This document shows positions 8,472-17,996 of a DNA stretch of 50,302 bases, one piece after another. The position numbers and the translations under genes are program-made. The DNA lies in assembly GCA_030604135.1 (NCBI GenBank), contig JAUVWL010000028.1, forward strand, positions 1 to 50,302, read 5' to 3'. The DNA is from Burkholderiales bacterium (lineage in GTDB: Bacteria > Pseudomonadota > Gammaproteobacteria > Burkholderiales > Burkholderiaceae_C). The notes under the pieces were generated by a model. The model had not been told where the DNA came from. It ran no database searches and was given only the letters and a program-made list of their open reading frames with translations. The first letter of the stretch is position 1; each line of letters starts with the position of its first letter.

Positions 8472-8855
8472 TCATACGGTCCTGCCAAGCATCTCGTCGA
8501 CCATGTCGAGCAACTTCAGCGGGCTGAAAGCCTTTGTCAGGTAGGCATCGCAGCCTACCTTGGCACCCTGCTCCAGGTCTTCCTTCTGAGCTCGTGCAGT
8601 CAGCAGAATGACCTTGGTGTGCCGCTTCAGCTCGGGGTCTTTTTTGACTTTGTCGCAAACCTGGTAGCCGTCGAGTTCACCGGGCATCATCACGTCCAGC
8701 AGCATGACGTTGGGCTTGAGATCCTGGGCACGGCGCCATCCTTCTGCGCCATTTTCGGCCTCGAAGACCTCGGCATCGTCCAGGTGTTGCAGGGTCAGAC
8801 GAATGAGCTTGCGGATGTCCGGCTGGTCGTCGACGATGAGAATGCGGGCGGTCAT
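8472..8855 (-). CDS. Single-domain response regulator (CheY-like)
   Basis: A 127-residue stand-alone receiver domain. The acidic pair is in LIVDDQPD (residues 9-10), the phospho-acceptor aspartate is D54 in MLLDVMMPG, the conserved threonine is in LLTARA and the lysine in YLTKAF. There is no output domain, so it must act by protein contact or within a phosphorelay. It overlaps the upstream sensor-like gene by 4 bp (8852-8855) and lies 81 bp before the multi-PAS histidine kinase, so the three genes probably form one operon and one pathway. Confidence 0.93.
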   Translation of the reverse strand: MTARILIVDDQPDIRKLIRLTLQHLDDAEVFEAENGAEGWRRAQDLKPNVMLLDVMMPGELDGYQVCDKVKKDPELKRHTKVILLTARAQKEDLEQGAKVGCDAYLTKAFSPLKLLDMVDEMLGRTV

Positions 8856-10015
8856 GAGGCTTTCCTCGGGCGGCTGCGTGCCAGAAGCCGCGACAGGTCT
8901 TCGGCGTAGATCTGGGCCTGGAGCATATCCAGGTGGTGTGTGTTGCGACGCGGTGCGCCGGTCGGCAGCTCCAGCATCACCTTCAGTTCGTCGGGCGCTT
9001 CCTGGTCGATGCGCAGTCGCCCGCCGTGCAGCTGCATGATCCGCTGCGCCAGGGGCAAACCGATGCGCAGCACCGGGGGGGCCGGATCGGGCTTGCCGTC
9101 AGGCAGCAAGGCCGGCCGGAACACCGAGGCGGCGTGGCGCTGCAGCAGCGTCGCCGACAGGGCACCCATGTTCGAAATGCTCACGAGCAGGTGCTGACCC
9201 GAGGATCTGAAACCGACTTCCACGCCCATGGGCGCGGCGGTGCGGGCTTCGTTTCTTGAGTGGATGATGGCGTTGTGCAGGCACTCCAGCAGGGCACGTC
9301 GCAACAGCTTGCGGCTGCCATAGATGGGTGGAAGATCCTCCTTTTCGCCACTGAGGACCAGGGTGACCCCCTTGCTGCTGGCCAAGGGTGACAACTCCTG
9401 GGCTGCTTCGCGCACCATGTCGACAAGGATCACGCGCTCGTCGCTGATGAGCACGTCCTCGCCGAACACGTCCACCAGGTCGACCATGCGATCCAGTCGC
9501 TCGGTCAGGTTCAGCAGGCTGTCCTTGAGGGCCAGCATGGGCTCGGGTATGGGCGCGCCGCGCGTCTGGCTCAGGGCGTCTTGAATCGGGGGAATCAGGT
9601 CGGCCCGTATGAGCTCCATGATCTGCTGCAGAGACAGGCGCTGGTCGGTGACCGGAGCCGGCGGTCCACCGCCGGGTTCGACCGCCGGTTCGGGCTCTAC
9701 CAGAGTGACGGACATGGCCACAAGGCCGGCAATGGGACGCGGTGCACACCGGCATTCCAGCTGCACGATACCGGTATCGGCCATGACCTCGACACGCAGG
9801 GCTCCCTCTGGCGCTGTCTGGCCCCGGGCGATGTCACGCACCAGCTGTCGAACGTCCGGATCACTGCCCAGCACCAGGGCCGGACGGCAGGCCAGGGACC
9901 GGGCCGTCTGGTTGGCAAACACCACATGGGCTTCACCGTCAAACAGCAACACCGGGCTGCCCAGCAGGTCCAGCAAGACCAGCAGCGGATTGTTGTTTGT
10001 CTGAGCAGCAGCCAT
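8852..10015 (-). CDS. PAS-like/HATPase-domain protein, degenerate sensor kinase
   Basis: A 387-residue soluble protein. Residues 8-110 look like a PAS domain (LLFDGEAHVVFANQTARSLA). About 130-210 is helical and occupies the place of a dimerisation domain, but no histidine of an H box is visible there. About 230-350 resembles a HATPase domain: an N box (LLECLHNAIIHS) is present, the usual DxGxG is replaced by ISNMG, and the GxGLG loop is reduced to LRIGLPLAQRIM. It is therefore more likely a regulatory or scaffold protein than a normal kinase. It is the first gene of a three-gene operon with a CheY-like regulator and a multi-PAS kinase. Function is inferred only from domains and context. Confidence 0.7.
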   Translation of the reverse strand: MAAAQTNNNPLLVLLDLLGSPVLLFDGEAHVVFANQTARSLACRPALVLGSDPDVRQLVRDIARGQTAPEGALRVEVMADTGIVQLECRCAPRPIAGLVAMSVTLVEPEPAVEPGGGPPAPVTDQRLSLQQIMELIRADLIPPIQDALSQTRGAPIPEPMLALKDSLLNLTERLDRMVDLVDVFGEDVLISDERVILVDMVREAAQELSPLASSKGVTLVLSGEKEDLPPIYGSRKLLRRALLECLHNAIIHSRNEARTAAPMGVEVGFRSSGQHLLVSISNMGALSATLLQRHAASVFRPALLPDGKPDPAPPVLRIGLPLAQRIMQLHGGRLRIDQEAPDELKVMLELPTGAPRRNTHHLDMLQAQIYAEDLSRLLARSRPRKAS

Positions 10016-10122
10016 GGAATCCGGGAATACCCGTCCGGTGAAGTTCGTCTGCCTTGTCTATCGGCAAGAACTTGTCGGGCTTGAGGGCGCACGGAAACCT
10101 GGCCAGCCGGTGCGGTGTGTGC

Positions 10123-10210
10123 TGGCGGAGACGGTGAGATTCGAACTCACGGACCCTTGCGGGTCGGCGGTTTTCAAGACCGCTGGATTAAACCACTCTC
10201 CCACGTCTCC
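10123..10210 (-). tRNA. tRNA-Ser (anticodon UGA)
   Basis: On the minus strand the sequence begins GGAGACG (acceptor arm, from 10210) and ends CGTCTCC-G-CCA (down to 10123), giving a 7-bp acceptor stem with an encoded CCA end. The anticodon loop reads CTTGAAA within GGTCTTGAAAACC, so the anticodon is TGA, reading UCA codons. The long variable arm GACCCGCAAGGGTC and the T arm with GTTCGAATC confirm the class II serine identity. Length is 88 nt including CCA. Confidence 0.97.
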
Positions 10211-10257
10211 TGGGCGTGCAGGCTGCAGCCATGATTCTAGCCGTAGCGTGGCCCTGT

Positions 10258-11631
10258 TCAGGCGGCCCCTGTCGGGTTGCTGTTCAGGCTGAAACCGACA
10301 CGGGTGCGCCCGTTGGCCGACTCTGCGATGGCCAGGCCGTCGTGCATGCGGGCGATGGCGGCCACGATGGACAGACCCAGACCATGGTGGGGGCGCTCGA
10401 GTTCGCAGCGGGAGGCGTCGGCGCGGAAGAAGCGGTCGAACAGCCGGGGCAGATGGGCGGGTTCAATGGGGGGGCCCACGTTCTCCACCCAGACATGGGC
10501 ACCACCGCCGGCCTCGGGACTGAGGTGCACCCGCAGACGAGAACCTTTTTTTGCGTAGCGGATGGCGTTGCCCAGCAGGTTGGACAGGGCACGCTTGATC
10601 AGGGCTTCGTCCACCGGGAGGCGCACGTCGCCTTCGATGTCGATGCCCAGCTGGGCCTCCTCCATGGGCGCCTCGTGGAATTCGATGACCTGCTGGACCA
10701 GTTCGGCCAGACTCACTGGCTGGCCACGTCGTGCCTTGATGCCGCGGTCGGCCTGGGCCAGGAACAGCATGTCATTCACGATACCGGCCAGGCGGTGCAG
10801 TTCTTCAAGGTTGCAGGCCAGGGTGTCGGTGAGCTCGGCATGGCTGCGTTCCCGGCTGAGGGCCAGCTCGGTCTGACCGATGAGGTTGGCCAGGGGCGTG
10901 CGCAGCTCGTGGGCCACGTCGGCGTTGAAGCCCTCAAGCTGGCTGTAGCTGGCCTGCACGCGTTCCATGAGGCCGTTGAACTGCTCGATCAGCGGCTGGA
11001 GCTCCTCGATGGGCACCGGCAGTGACAGACGCTGGTCGGGTTTGCGCACGTCGATGGCGCGCGTCTGGGCGGCCAGGTCGAGCAGTGGGCGCAGGTTGCA
11101 ACGCACGCGCCAGAACGTGGCCCAGGCGACAAAGCTGCCGCCTGCCAGGGTGGCCATGACCAGCAGCCAGGCCATGCGTCGCGCGTGCCGGGCGTCTTCT
11201 GTGCAGTCGAGCACGAGCCTGCCCCGGTAGGCGTCGGGGCGTCCATTGGCGGCAATGTCGAAGCGCATTTCTCTCGTGGGGGCCAGGCCCACATCAAAGG
11301 TGGGCGAGGCGTCACGGTAGATCTCGATCTGGTCGGCGCGCACGACCTGGACAAAGGTGCCGGGTCGCCGTTCGGCCAGCCAGGCCAGTTTGGACATCAT
11401 GTCGGCCTCGCCACCCTGGGCGTAGGCTTCTTGCAGCACCTCGGCCAGGATGGCGGTGTAGCCACGCAACTCCTGGTCCTGTTTGCTGACGAACAGCATG
11501 TGCGTGGCGGCGTAGGCGAGGGCCAGCAGCAGGCCCATGCCGATGACCGTCTGGGTGGCCAGCAGGAGAGACAGGCGCCGGCCGATGGAGTAGACGCAGG
11601 GGGTGCGGGCGGGCGCAGTGCCAGTGTTCAT
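10258..11631 (-). CDS. Sensor histidine kinase, heavy-metal (CusS-like) type
   Basis: A 457-residue membrane kinase: TM1 about 21-46, periplasmic sensor about 47-152, TM2 about 153-175, HAMP about 176-230, HisKA with [16 protein letters not shown] (H241), and a HATPase domain with LLGNAIRYA and [18 protein letters not shown]. Its start overlaps the stop of the upstream OmpR-type regulator by 4 bp, the usual arrangement of CusRS/IrlRS-type metal-responsive pairs. The short periplasmic domain and the AHELRTPL and GLGLSIV motifs fit that group, but no metal-binding cluster is obvious in the sensor, so the ligand is uncertain. Confidence 0.9.
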   Translation of the reverse strand: MNTGTAPARTPCVYSIGRRLSLLLATQTVIGMGLLLALAYAATHMLFVSKQDQELRGYTAILAEVLQEAYAQGGEADMMSKLAWLAERRPGTFVQVVRADQIEIYRDASPTFDVGLAPTREMRFDIAANGRPDAYRGRLVLDCTEDARHARRMAWLLVMATLAGGSFVAWATFWRVRCNLRPLLDLAAQTRAIDVRKPDQRLSLPVPIEELQPLIEQFNGLMERVQASYSQLEGFNADVAHELRTPLANLIGQTELALSRERSHAELTDTLACNLEELHRLAGIVNDMLFLAQADRGIKARRGQPVSLAELVQQVIEFHEAPMEEAQLGIDIEGDVRLPVDEALIKRALSNLLGNAIRYAKKGSRLRVHLSPEAGGGAHVWVENVGPPIEPAHLPRLFDRFFRADASRCELERPHHGLGLSIVAAIARMHDGLAIAESANGRTRVGFSLNSNPTGAA

Positions 11632-12311
11632 GTGCGTTCCTCGAGCACATAGCCCATGCCGCGCACGGTGTGCAGCAGCTTGGGTCTGAAGGGGTCGTCC
11701 ATCTTGGCGCGCAGGCGCCGTACGGCGACTTCGACCACGTTGGTGTCGGAGTCGAAGTTCATGTCCCAGACCTGCTCGGCCAGGGTGGTGCGGGAGAGGA
11801 TTTGCCCCTTGCGGCGAACCAGCAGGGTCAGCAGCGAAAACTCCTTGGCGGTCAGGTCCAGGCGCTGGCCGTCGCGCCAGACCTTGCGGCCGAGCAGATC
11901 GAGCTCCAGATTGCTCACCCCCAGGCGGGTGAGCTGGGTGCTTTCCGTCTGCGACGGCCCACGGCGCAGCAGGGCGCCGATGCGTGCCAACAGCTCGGAG
12001 AATGCAAAGGGCTTGACCAGGTAGTCGTCGGCACCGGATTGCAGTCCCTGAACCCGATCCTCCACCCGGTCTCGCGCGGTGAGCATGAGAACCGGGGTGT
12101 TGCGCTTCTCGCGCAGGGACGCCAGCACACCAAAGCCATCGACGCCGGGCAGCATGATGTCCAGCACGATCAGCTGGTAGTCACCTTCGGTGGCCAGGTA
12201 GCGACCTTCGATGCCGTCGCGTGCCACATCCACCGTGTAGCCGGACTCGGTCAGACCACGCCGAACGTAGTCGGCCAGTTTGGCTTCGTCTTCGATGACC
12301 AGGATGCGCAT
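11628..12311 (-). CDS. OmpR/PhoB-family response regulator (CusR-like)
   Basis: A 227-residue regulator with an N-terminal receiver (ED at residues 8-9, phospho-acceptor D51 in [15 protein letters not shown]) and a C-terminal winged helix ([19 protein letters not shown], then [13 protein letters not shown] and [11 protein letters not shown]). The start at 12311 gives the standard MRILVIEDE; a longer frame to 12368 is not supported by family length. It is coupled to the histidine kinase downstream. The divergent gene at 12502 and the ATTAC-N6-GTAAT palindrome between them suggest a local target promoter. Confidence 0.93.
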   Translation of the reverse strand: MRILVIEDEAKLADYVRRGLTESGYTVDVARDGIEGRYLATEGDYQLIVLDIMLPGVDGFGVLASLREKRNTPVLMLTARDRVEDRVQGLQSGADDYLVKPFAFSELLARIGALLRRGPSQTESTQLTRLGVSNLELDLLGRKVWRDGQRLDLTAKEFSLLTLLVRRKGQILSRTTLAEQVWDMNFDSDTNVVEVAVRRLRAKMDDPFRPKLLHTVRGMGYVLEERT

Positions 12312-12375
12312 GGGAACGGTGAGGCAGGGCTGTGTGAGGAGCTGCAAATTATCCCGCCGCCCGTGCATGGGCTGG

Positions 12376-12391
12376 ATTACAGATTCGTAAT
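12376..12391. promoter_or_regulatory. Candidate response-regulator box ATTAC-N6-GTAAT
   Basis: A perfect 5-bp inverted repeat, ATTAC-AGATTC-GTAAT, lies in the 190-bp gap between the divergent CusR-like regulator (start 12311) and the small exported protein (start 12502). Metal-responsive OmpR-type regulators (CopR/CzcR class) bind similar TTAC/GTAA repeats. Binding by this regulator is inferred from position and similarity of form. Confidence 0.5.
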
Positions 12392-12501
12392 GCTTGTGTT
12401 CGTCAATCGCAAGATCCGGTTTCTACAGTTCAACCCATGCCGCAACGAACACGGCATGTTCGAAGTCTCCTCCTACCCTCACTTTTGTTCAGGAAACCAT
12501 C

Positions 12502-12885
12502 ATGAAACTCGCTACCCGCATCTTTGTCCCCGTCCTCATGTCTGTTGCCGCCGCCGGTTCGATGGCCTCCGAGCTGCCGCCGGAAGTGCCTTTCACCTCC
12601 GCCGCCAGCCGGGCCGAGGTGATGGCCCAGGCGGCCCAGGCCCTGCGCTCCGGCACCATTGCCGTCGGCAATGTCGATGTGACAGCGCCAGCGGTCGTCA
12701 GCGCACAGTCCCGCCAACAGGTGCGCGCCGAGGCCATCGCAGCCAACCGCCTGGGATTGATCGCGACCGGCGATGTGCAAGTGCAGCCGACCCCTGCCCA
12801 GCTGGAGCAACTGCGCATGGCCACCCGGCAGGCGGTGCAGGGTGGCGACCTGGCCCAGGGTGCCGCTGCCAGCGTCGTGCGCTGA
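12502..12885 (+). CDS. Small exported DUF4148-like protein
   Basis: A 127-residue protein with a Sec signal peptide (MKLATRIFVPVLMSVAAAGS..., cleavage probably near residue 22). The mature part contains two related segments, SRAEVMAQAAQALRSGTIAVG near residue 33 and SRQQVRAEAIAANRLGLIATG near 70. This is the alanine-rich repeat pattern of DUF4148-type periplasmic proteins common in Burkholderiales. It lies divergent to the CusR/CusS-like pair, next to a candidate operator, and is followed by a clear terminator, so it is a single-gene unit. Its function is not known; a periplasmic stress or metal role is a guess from context. Confidence 0.75.
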   Translation: MKLATRIFVPVLMSVAAAGSMASELPPEVPFTSAASRAEVMAQAAQALRSGTIAVGNVDVTAPAVVSAQSRQQVRAEAIAANRLGLIATGDVQVQPTPAQLEQLRMATRQAVQGGDLAQGAAASVVR

Positions 12886-12912
12886 TCCCTCGGTCAGTCC
12901 GGCGAAATCAGG

Positions 12913-12939
12913 AAAGCGGCCTCCATGGGCCGCTTTTTT
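12913..12939 (+). terminator. Rho-independent terminator after the small exported protein
   Basis: A 9-bp perfect stem, AAAGCGGCC/GGCCGCTTT, with a 6-nt loop (TCCATG) runs into a T tract on the plus strand. It begins 28 bp after the stop codon at 12885 and lies 18 bp before the 3' end of the convergent ureG. Confidence 0.9.
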
Positions 12940-12957
12940 ATGTTCGCAGTTCCCAGG

Positions 12958-13635
12958 TCAAGCCGGCTGCGCAGATGGGCTGCCCGTGTTGAGCAGGCCG
13001 CGCTTTTCGATGAAGCGGATCACGTCCTGGACCCCGTCCAGGGTCTTGAGGTTGGTCATGACCCAGGGGCGGCGGGCGGCGTCCGGGCGCATGCGAGCGG
13101 TGTCCTGTCTCATGACCTCCAGATCGGCGCCCACATGGGGTGCAAGGTCGGTCTTGTTGATGACGAACAGGTCGCTCTTGGTGATGCCGGGGCCACCTTT
13201 GCGCGGAATCTTCTCGCCGGCCGCGACGTCGATGACGTAGATGGTCAGGTCGGACAACTCGGGGCTGAACGTGGCGGCCAGGTTGTCGCCGCCGCTTTCG
13301 ACGAAGATGACATCGGCGTCGGGGAAGCGCTCGAGCATGCGGTCGATGGCTTCAAGGTTGATGGAGGCGTCCTCGCGGATGGCGGTGTGCGGGCAGCCGC
13401 CGGTTTCCACACCCATGATGCGCTCGGCCGGCAGGGCGCCGCTGACCGTGAGCAGTCGCTGGTCTTCCTTGGTGTAGATGTCGTTGGTGATCGCAATGAG
13501 GTCGTATCGCTCGCGCATGGCCTTGCACAGCATTTCAAGCAAGGTGGTCTTGCCGGAGCCGACGGGGCCGCCGATGCCCACACGCAGGGGCGGCAGGGGT
13601 TTGGTGCGCTTGGGAATGTGGTGCAAGGGGTTCAT
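12958..13635 (-). CDS. ureG: Urease accessory GTPase UreG
   Basis: UreG is the SIMIBI-class GTPase that powers nickel delivery to apo-urease together with UreE, UreF and UreD/H. The 225-residue protein has a P-loop [15 protein letters not shown] (residues 20-34), the metal-binding [16 protein letters not shown] segment (CPH), [15 protein letters not shown] and the NKTD GTP-specificity motif ([12 protein letters not shown]). It starts 3 bp after the ureF stop codon and is the last gene of the minus-strand urease operon. Confidence 0.98.
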   Translation of the reverse strand: MNPLHHIPKRTKPLPPLRVGIGGPVGSGKTTLLEMLCKAMRERYDLIAITNDIYTKEDQRLLTVSGALPAERIMGVETGGCPHTAIREDASINLEAIDRMLERFPDADVIFVESGGDNLAATFSPELSDLTIYVIDVAAGEKIPRKGGPGITKSDLFVINKTDLAPHVGADLEVMRQDTARMRPDAARRPWVMTNLKTLDGVQDVIRFIEKRGLLNTGSPSAQPA

Positions 13636-13638
13636 GGC

Positions 13639-14346
13639 TCAGGATCTGAACAGTCGGGAATACTGGGTTTCGTGCCGGGCCGACAGGATGGCCAGGCCCG
13701 GCGAAAAGGACTGGCGTTCGTTGTCGCCCAGGGCCAGGGCATGGTCGACCGCGACGGGGATCTCGCGCGCCAGGCGGGCCAGGATACGCTGGCCGGCGCT
13801 TTGGCCGAGCGGAATGGCTTTGATGGCCGCCTGCACCAGGTTCTCTGACCAGCCAAAGGCAAAACCGATCAGACAGTCTCGCTCACTGCCCGGGCTGTGT
13901 GCAAGTGCACAGGCGCAGGCGACCGGGTAGCTGGGTGGATCGAGGCGGGCGGACTGCAACTGCGCACACAGGCCGTCGTCCAGATCGCCAAGCGAGCGGG
14001 TCCATTCCAGCAGCGATCGGCCCATCTGCTCGGTCTGCTGGCGCAGTTCGCGGGTTTCCCTGGTCTGCAGCACCCAGTCGTTGAGGGCCTGCAGGCGTGG
14101 CAGGTCACGGTCCCGCCAGGCGCGAATCGCCTGGGCCACGACGGGCAGGTCGCTGCGGGCCAGCCCCAGGTGGAGTTGGTCGGTGATCCAGTCGGATGCG
14201 CTGGCTTCGCTCTCGACCAGACCGGCATCGACCGCCGCTTCCAGCCCCTCGGAATAAGAGAATCCACCCACCGGCAGGGCCGGTGAGGCCAGCCACAGGA
14301 TGCGCAGCAGTGCAGTGTCAGCCGTGTTTGTGGTGCTCGTGTCCAT
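13639..14346 (-). CDS. ureF: Urease accessory protein UreF
   Basis: UreF acts with UreD/H and UreG in nickel insertion into urease. The 235-residue protein shows the family N-terminal block [25 protein letters not shown] near residues 15-35 (here [20 protein letters not shown]) and the C-terminal [20 protein letters not shown]. The start at 14346 ([10 protein letters not shown]) overlaps the histidine-codon-rich 3' end of ureE by 29 bp; the longer frame upstream to 14484 is only the alternative reading of the ureE His tail. It is followed after 3 bp by ureG. Confidence 0.95.
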   Translation of the reverse strand: MDTSTTNTADTALLRILWLASPALPVGGFSYSEGLEAAVDAGLVESEASASDWITDQLHLGLARSDLPVVAQAIRAWRDRDLPRLQALNDWVLQTRETRELRQQTEQMGRSLLEWTRSLGDLDDGLCAQLQSARLDPPSYPVACACALAHSPGSERDCLIGFAFGWSENLVQAAIKAIPLGQSAGQRILARLAREIPVAVDHALALGDNERQSFSPGLAILSARHETQYSRLFRS

Positions 14347-14902
14347 GTTCGTGCGCGTGGTCATGACCGTGGCTGTGGGCATGTCCATGACCATGACCAT
14401 GACCGTGATCGTGATCGCGGCCACCGGCCCCGTGACCGTAGGCGCCGCCTTCAGGCTCGAAGGGCTCGCGCACCTCGGCCACATTCAGGTGCATGGCCCG
14501 CAGCATGTCGGCCAGCACGTGGTCCGGTTCGATCTTGAGGTGGTCGGGCTGCAGTTCGATGGGCACGTGGCGGTTGCCCAGGTGGTAGGCCGCCCGCATC
14601 AGATCGAAGGCTGGGTCGTGCGTGTGGCCGTGGTGGTGGTCGGTGCAGGCCGAGATGCGCAGCACGGGCTGCGGTGCAGCGACCACGCGCAGCAGCGTGC
14701 CGTCCTGGGTCAGCAGCACGTCACCACCGCGCACAACCGTGCCGCGCGGCAGGAAACCCCCGACCTGCCGGCCGTCGGAGGTTTCGGCGTCGAAGCGGCT
14801 TTTCTGGCGGATGTCCCAGTCGAGTGTGAGCGTGGCGGCGCGCTGCAGCAGCACAGTGGCCAGCCCCTGGCCACGGGCGATGAGTTTGGAAGCTTGAAGC
14901 AT
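14318..14902 (-). CDS. ureE: Urease nickel chaperone UreE with long His-rich tail
   Basis: A 194-residue nickel-binding metallochaperone. The N-terminal peptide-binding domain carries [17 protein letters not shown] and [17 protein letters not shown]; the C-terminal domain carries the metal-site region [12 protein letters not shown] and [15 protein letters not shown]. The last 31 residues are almost entirely H, G, D, E and A (about 14 histidines), a nickel storage tail. A further HHHGHTHD stretch lies near residue 90. The start at 14902 ([11 protein letters not shown]) matches the family; the longer frame above it overlaps ureC. The tail codons give a CATGAC/CATGGC-like tandem pattern at 14318-14410. 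Confidence 0.96.
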   Translation of the reverse strand: MLQASKLIARGQGLATVLLQRAATLTLDWDIRQKSRFDAETSDGRQVGGFLPRGTVVRGGDVLLTQDGTLLRVVAAPQPVLRISACTDHHHGHTHDPAFDLMRAAYHLGNRHVPIELQPDHLKIEPDHVLADMLRAMHLNVAEVREPFEPEGGAYGHGAGGRDHDHGHGHGHGHAHSHGHDHAHEHGHEHHKHG

Positions 14903-14964
14903 GTGGTTCGTCCCTGTGTGGACGGGGTCACCGCCGGCCCCATGCCGGTCGGCTCGTTCCCGCG

Positions 14965-16683
<1,719 letters not shown>

Positions 16684-16701
16684 GTCAGAGCGTTCCTTGT
16701 T

Positions 16702-17007
16702 TCAGAGCTTGCTTTGTGTCAGGCCACGAAACCCGAACACGACCCGCTCACCAGCGTAGTCGACCAGCTCGACAGTGCGCTGCTGGCCTGGTTCGAAGCG
16801 CACCGCTGTGCCACTGGCGATGTTCAGGCGCATGCCTTTTGCGACCGCCCGGTCGAAATCGAGAGCCCCATTGGTCTCGGCAAAGTGGTAGTGCGAGCCG
16901 ACCTGGATCGGCCGGTCGGCGGTGTTGCGGACCAGCAGGGTCAGCGCGCGGCGACCGGGATTGAGATCGCGGTCGCCATCGTCGGTGAACAGTTCGCCAG
17001 GGATCAT
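16702..17007 (-). CDS. ureB: Urease beta subunit
   Basis: The 101-residue structural subunit of the three-chain (alpha/beta/gamma) bacterial urease. It begins MIPGELF and contains [22 protein letters not shown], the family signature, and [17 protein letters not shown]. It lies between the hupE/ureJ gene (8 bp upstream) and ureC. Confidence 0.98.
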   Translation of the reverse strand: MIPGELFTDDGDRDLNPGRRALTLLVRNTADRPIQVGSHYHFAETNGALDFDRAVAKGMRLNIASGTAVRFEPGQQRTVELVDYAGERVVFGFRGLTQSKL

Positions 17008-17015
17008 GGCGGTTC

Positions 17016-17606
17016 TCAGAGCTGGGTGACCAGGTAAGCGCCCGCCACGCCGACGGCGGTGCCCAGCCCGCCCAGGGCCACATGGCGCCGCTCGGCCAGG
17101 ATGCGCCGGATGGTCAGGCCGATGCCCACACCACCGAGGTGCAAGGCGGCCGTGGTGATCAGGAAACCAATGGCGTAGCCCGCGAAACCGGTGTCAGGTG
17201 TTTCCGAGCCGTGGGCCAGACCGTGCAGGGCGGCGGCCATGGCAATCAGGCCCAGCCCGGTGGCGGGCGCCAACGGTTGGCGGGCGGTGATCAGCATCAG
17301 GCCGAACAGCACCACCGACAGCGCCACGCCGTGTTCCAGGTAGGGCACGCCCACGCCCAGCATGCCCAGGGTGGCGCTAACGATCAGGGCCAGCAGGAAG
17401 GCGGCCGGGCCCTGCCATGCCTTGCCGGCGGGCAACGCCGAGACCGACCAGACGCCCACCGCCACCATGGCCAGCAGGTGGTCAGGGCCGAAGGGGTGTA
17501 CCAGGCCTTCCATCAGGCTTTCGGTGCCATGGCCGGTGTGGGCCTGGGCTGCCAGGGCCAGGGAGGTCAGGGCGGTGGCGATCAGGGATCGGGTGATCAG
17601 CTTCAT
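17016..17606 (-). CDS. HupE/UreJ family membrane protein (nickel-related)
   Basis: A 196-residue membrane protein with a signal sequence ending AQAHTGHG and about six hydrophobic segments. It has the family histidine motif [18 protein letters not shown] near residue 35 and HGLAHGSE near residue 125. HupE/UreJ proteins are nickel (or cobalt) permeases or diffusion facilitators found in hydrogenase and urease operons, so supply of nickel to urease is the likely role. The start at 17606 (MKLITRS) gives a proper signal peptide; the longer frame to 17684 overlaps ureA. It lies 19 bp after ureA and 8 bp before ureB. Confidence 0.9.
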   Translation of the reverse strand: MKLITRSLIATALTSLALAAQAHTGHGTESLMEGLVHPFGPDHLLAMVAVGVWSVSALPAGKAWQGPAAFLLALIVSATLGMLGVGVPYLEHGVALSVVLFGLMLITARQPLAPATGLGLIAMAAALHGLAHGSETPDTGFAGYAIGFLITTAALHLGGVGIGLTIRRILAERRHVALGGLGTAVGVAGAYLVTQL

Positions 17607-17625
17607 GGTGGTCTCTGCTTGGGTA

Positions 17626-17928
17626 TCAGGGGATCGGGGTGTGGACCGTGACGAGCTTGGTGCCGTCGGGGAAGGTGGCTTCAACCTGGATGTCCGGGAT
17701 CATCTCGGGCACGCCCTCCATCACGTCGTCGCGGGTGAGCACCTCGCGGCCCTCGCTCATGAGCTGGGCCACGGTCTTGCCGTCGCGTGCGCCCTCCATG
17801 ACAGCCGCGGTGATCAGCGCCACGGCTTCGGGGTAGTTGAGCTTGAGGCCGCGTGCCTTGCGCCGCTCGGCCAGCAAGGCGGCGGTGAAGATGAGCAGCT
17901 TGTCTTTTTCTCGGGGCGTCAGTTCCAT
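17626..17928 (-). CDS. ureA: Urease gamma subunit
   Basis: The 100-residue structural subunit beginning [20 protein letters not shown], with [13 protein letters not shown] and the C-terminal [19 protein letters not shown] typical of UreA. It is the first gene of the minus-strand urease operon. A sigma-54-like promoter on the same strand (17962-17978) would place the transcript start about 23 nt before the ATG. Confidence 0.98.
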   Translation of the reverse strand: MELTPREKDKLLIFTAALLAERRKARGLKLNYPEAVALITAAVMEGARDGKTVAQLMSEGREVLTRDDVMEGVPEMIPDIQVEATFPDGTKLVTVHTPIP

Positions 17929-17961
17929 GGTGTGATGATGCCAGTGCTTTGGGAGCCCGTC

Positions 17962-17978
17962 AGCAAGTAGCGTGCCCC
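17962..17978 (-). promoter_or_regulatory. Sigma-54-type promoter candidate for the urease operon
   Basis: On the minus strand the sequence is GGGGCACGCTACTTGCT, against the sigma-54 consensus TGGCACG-N4-TTGCW. The invariant GG and GC are separated by exactly 10 nt, and only the leading T differs. Transcription would start near 17951, just upstream of ureA. Nitrogen control through NtrC is the expected regulator, but no NtrC palindrome was seen in this gap. Confidence 0.6.
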
Positions 17979-17996
17979 GATGGTCCGAAGTCGGCG

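Noticed and set aside
14318..14410. CATGAC/CATGGC-like tandem pattern resembling a short repeat array
   Set aside because: It encodes the His/Gly/Asp-rich nickel tail of UreE; there are no spacers, so it is not CRISPR, and it is explained by the protein.
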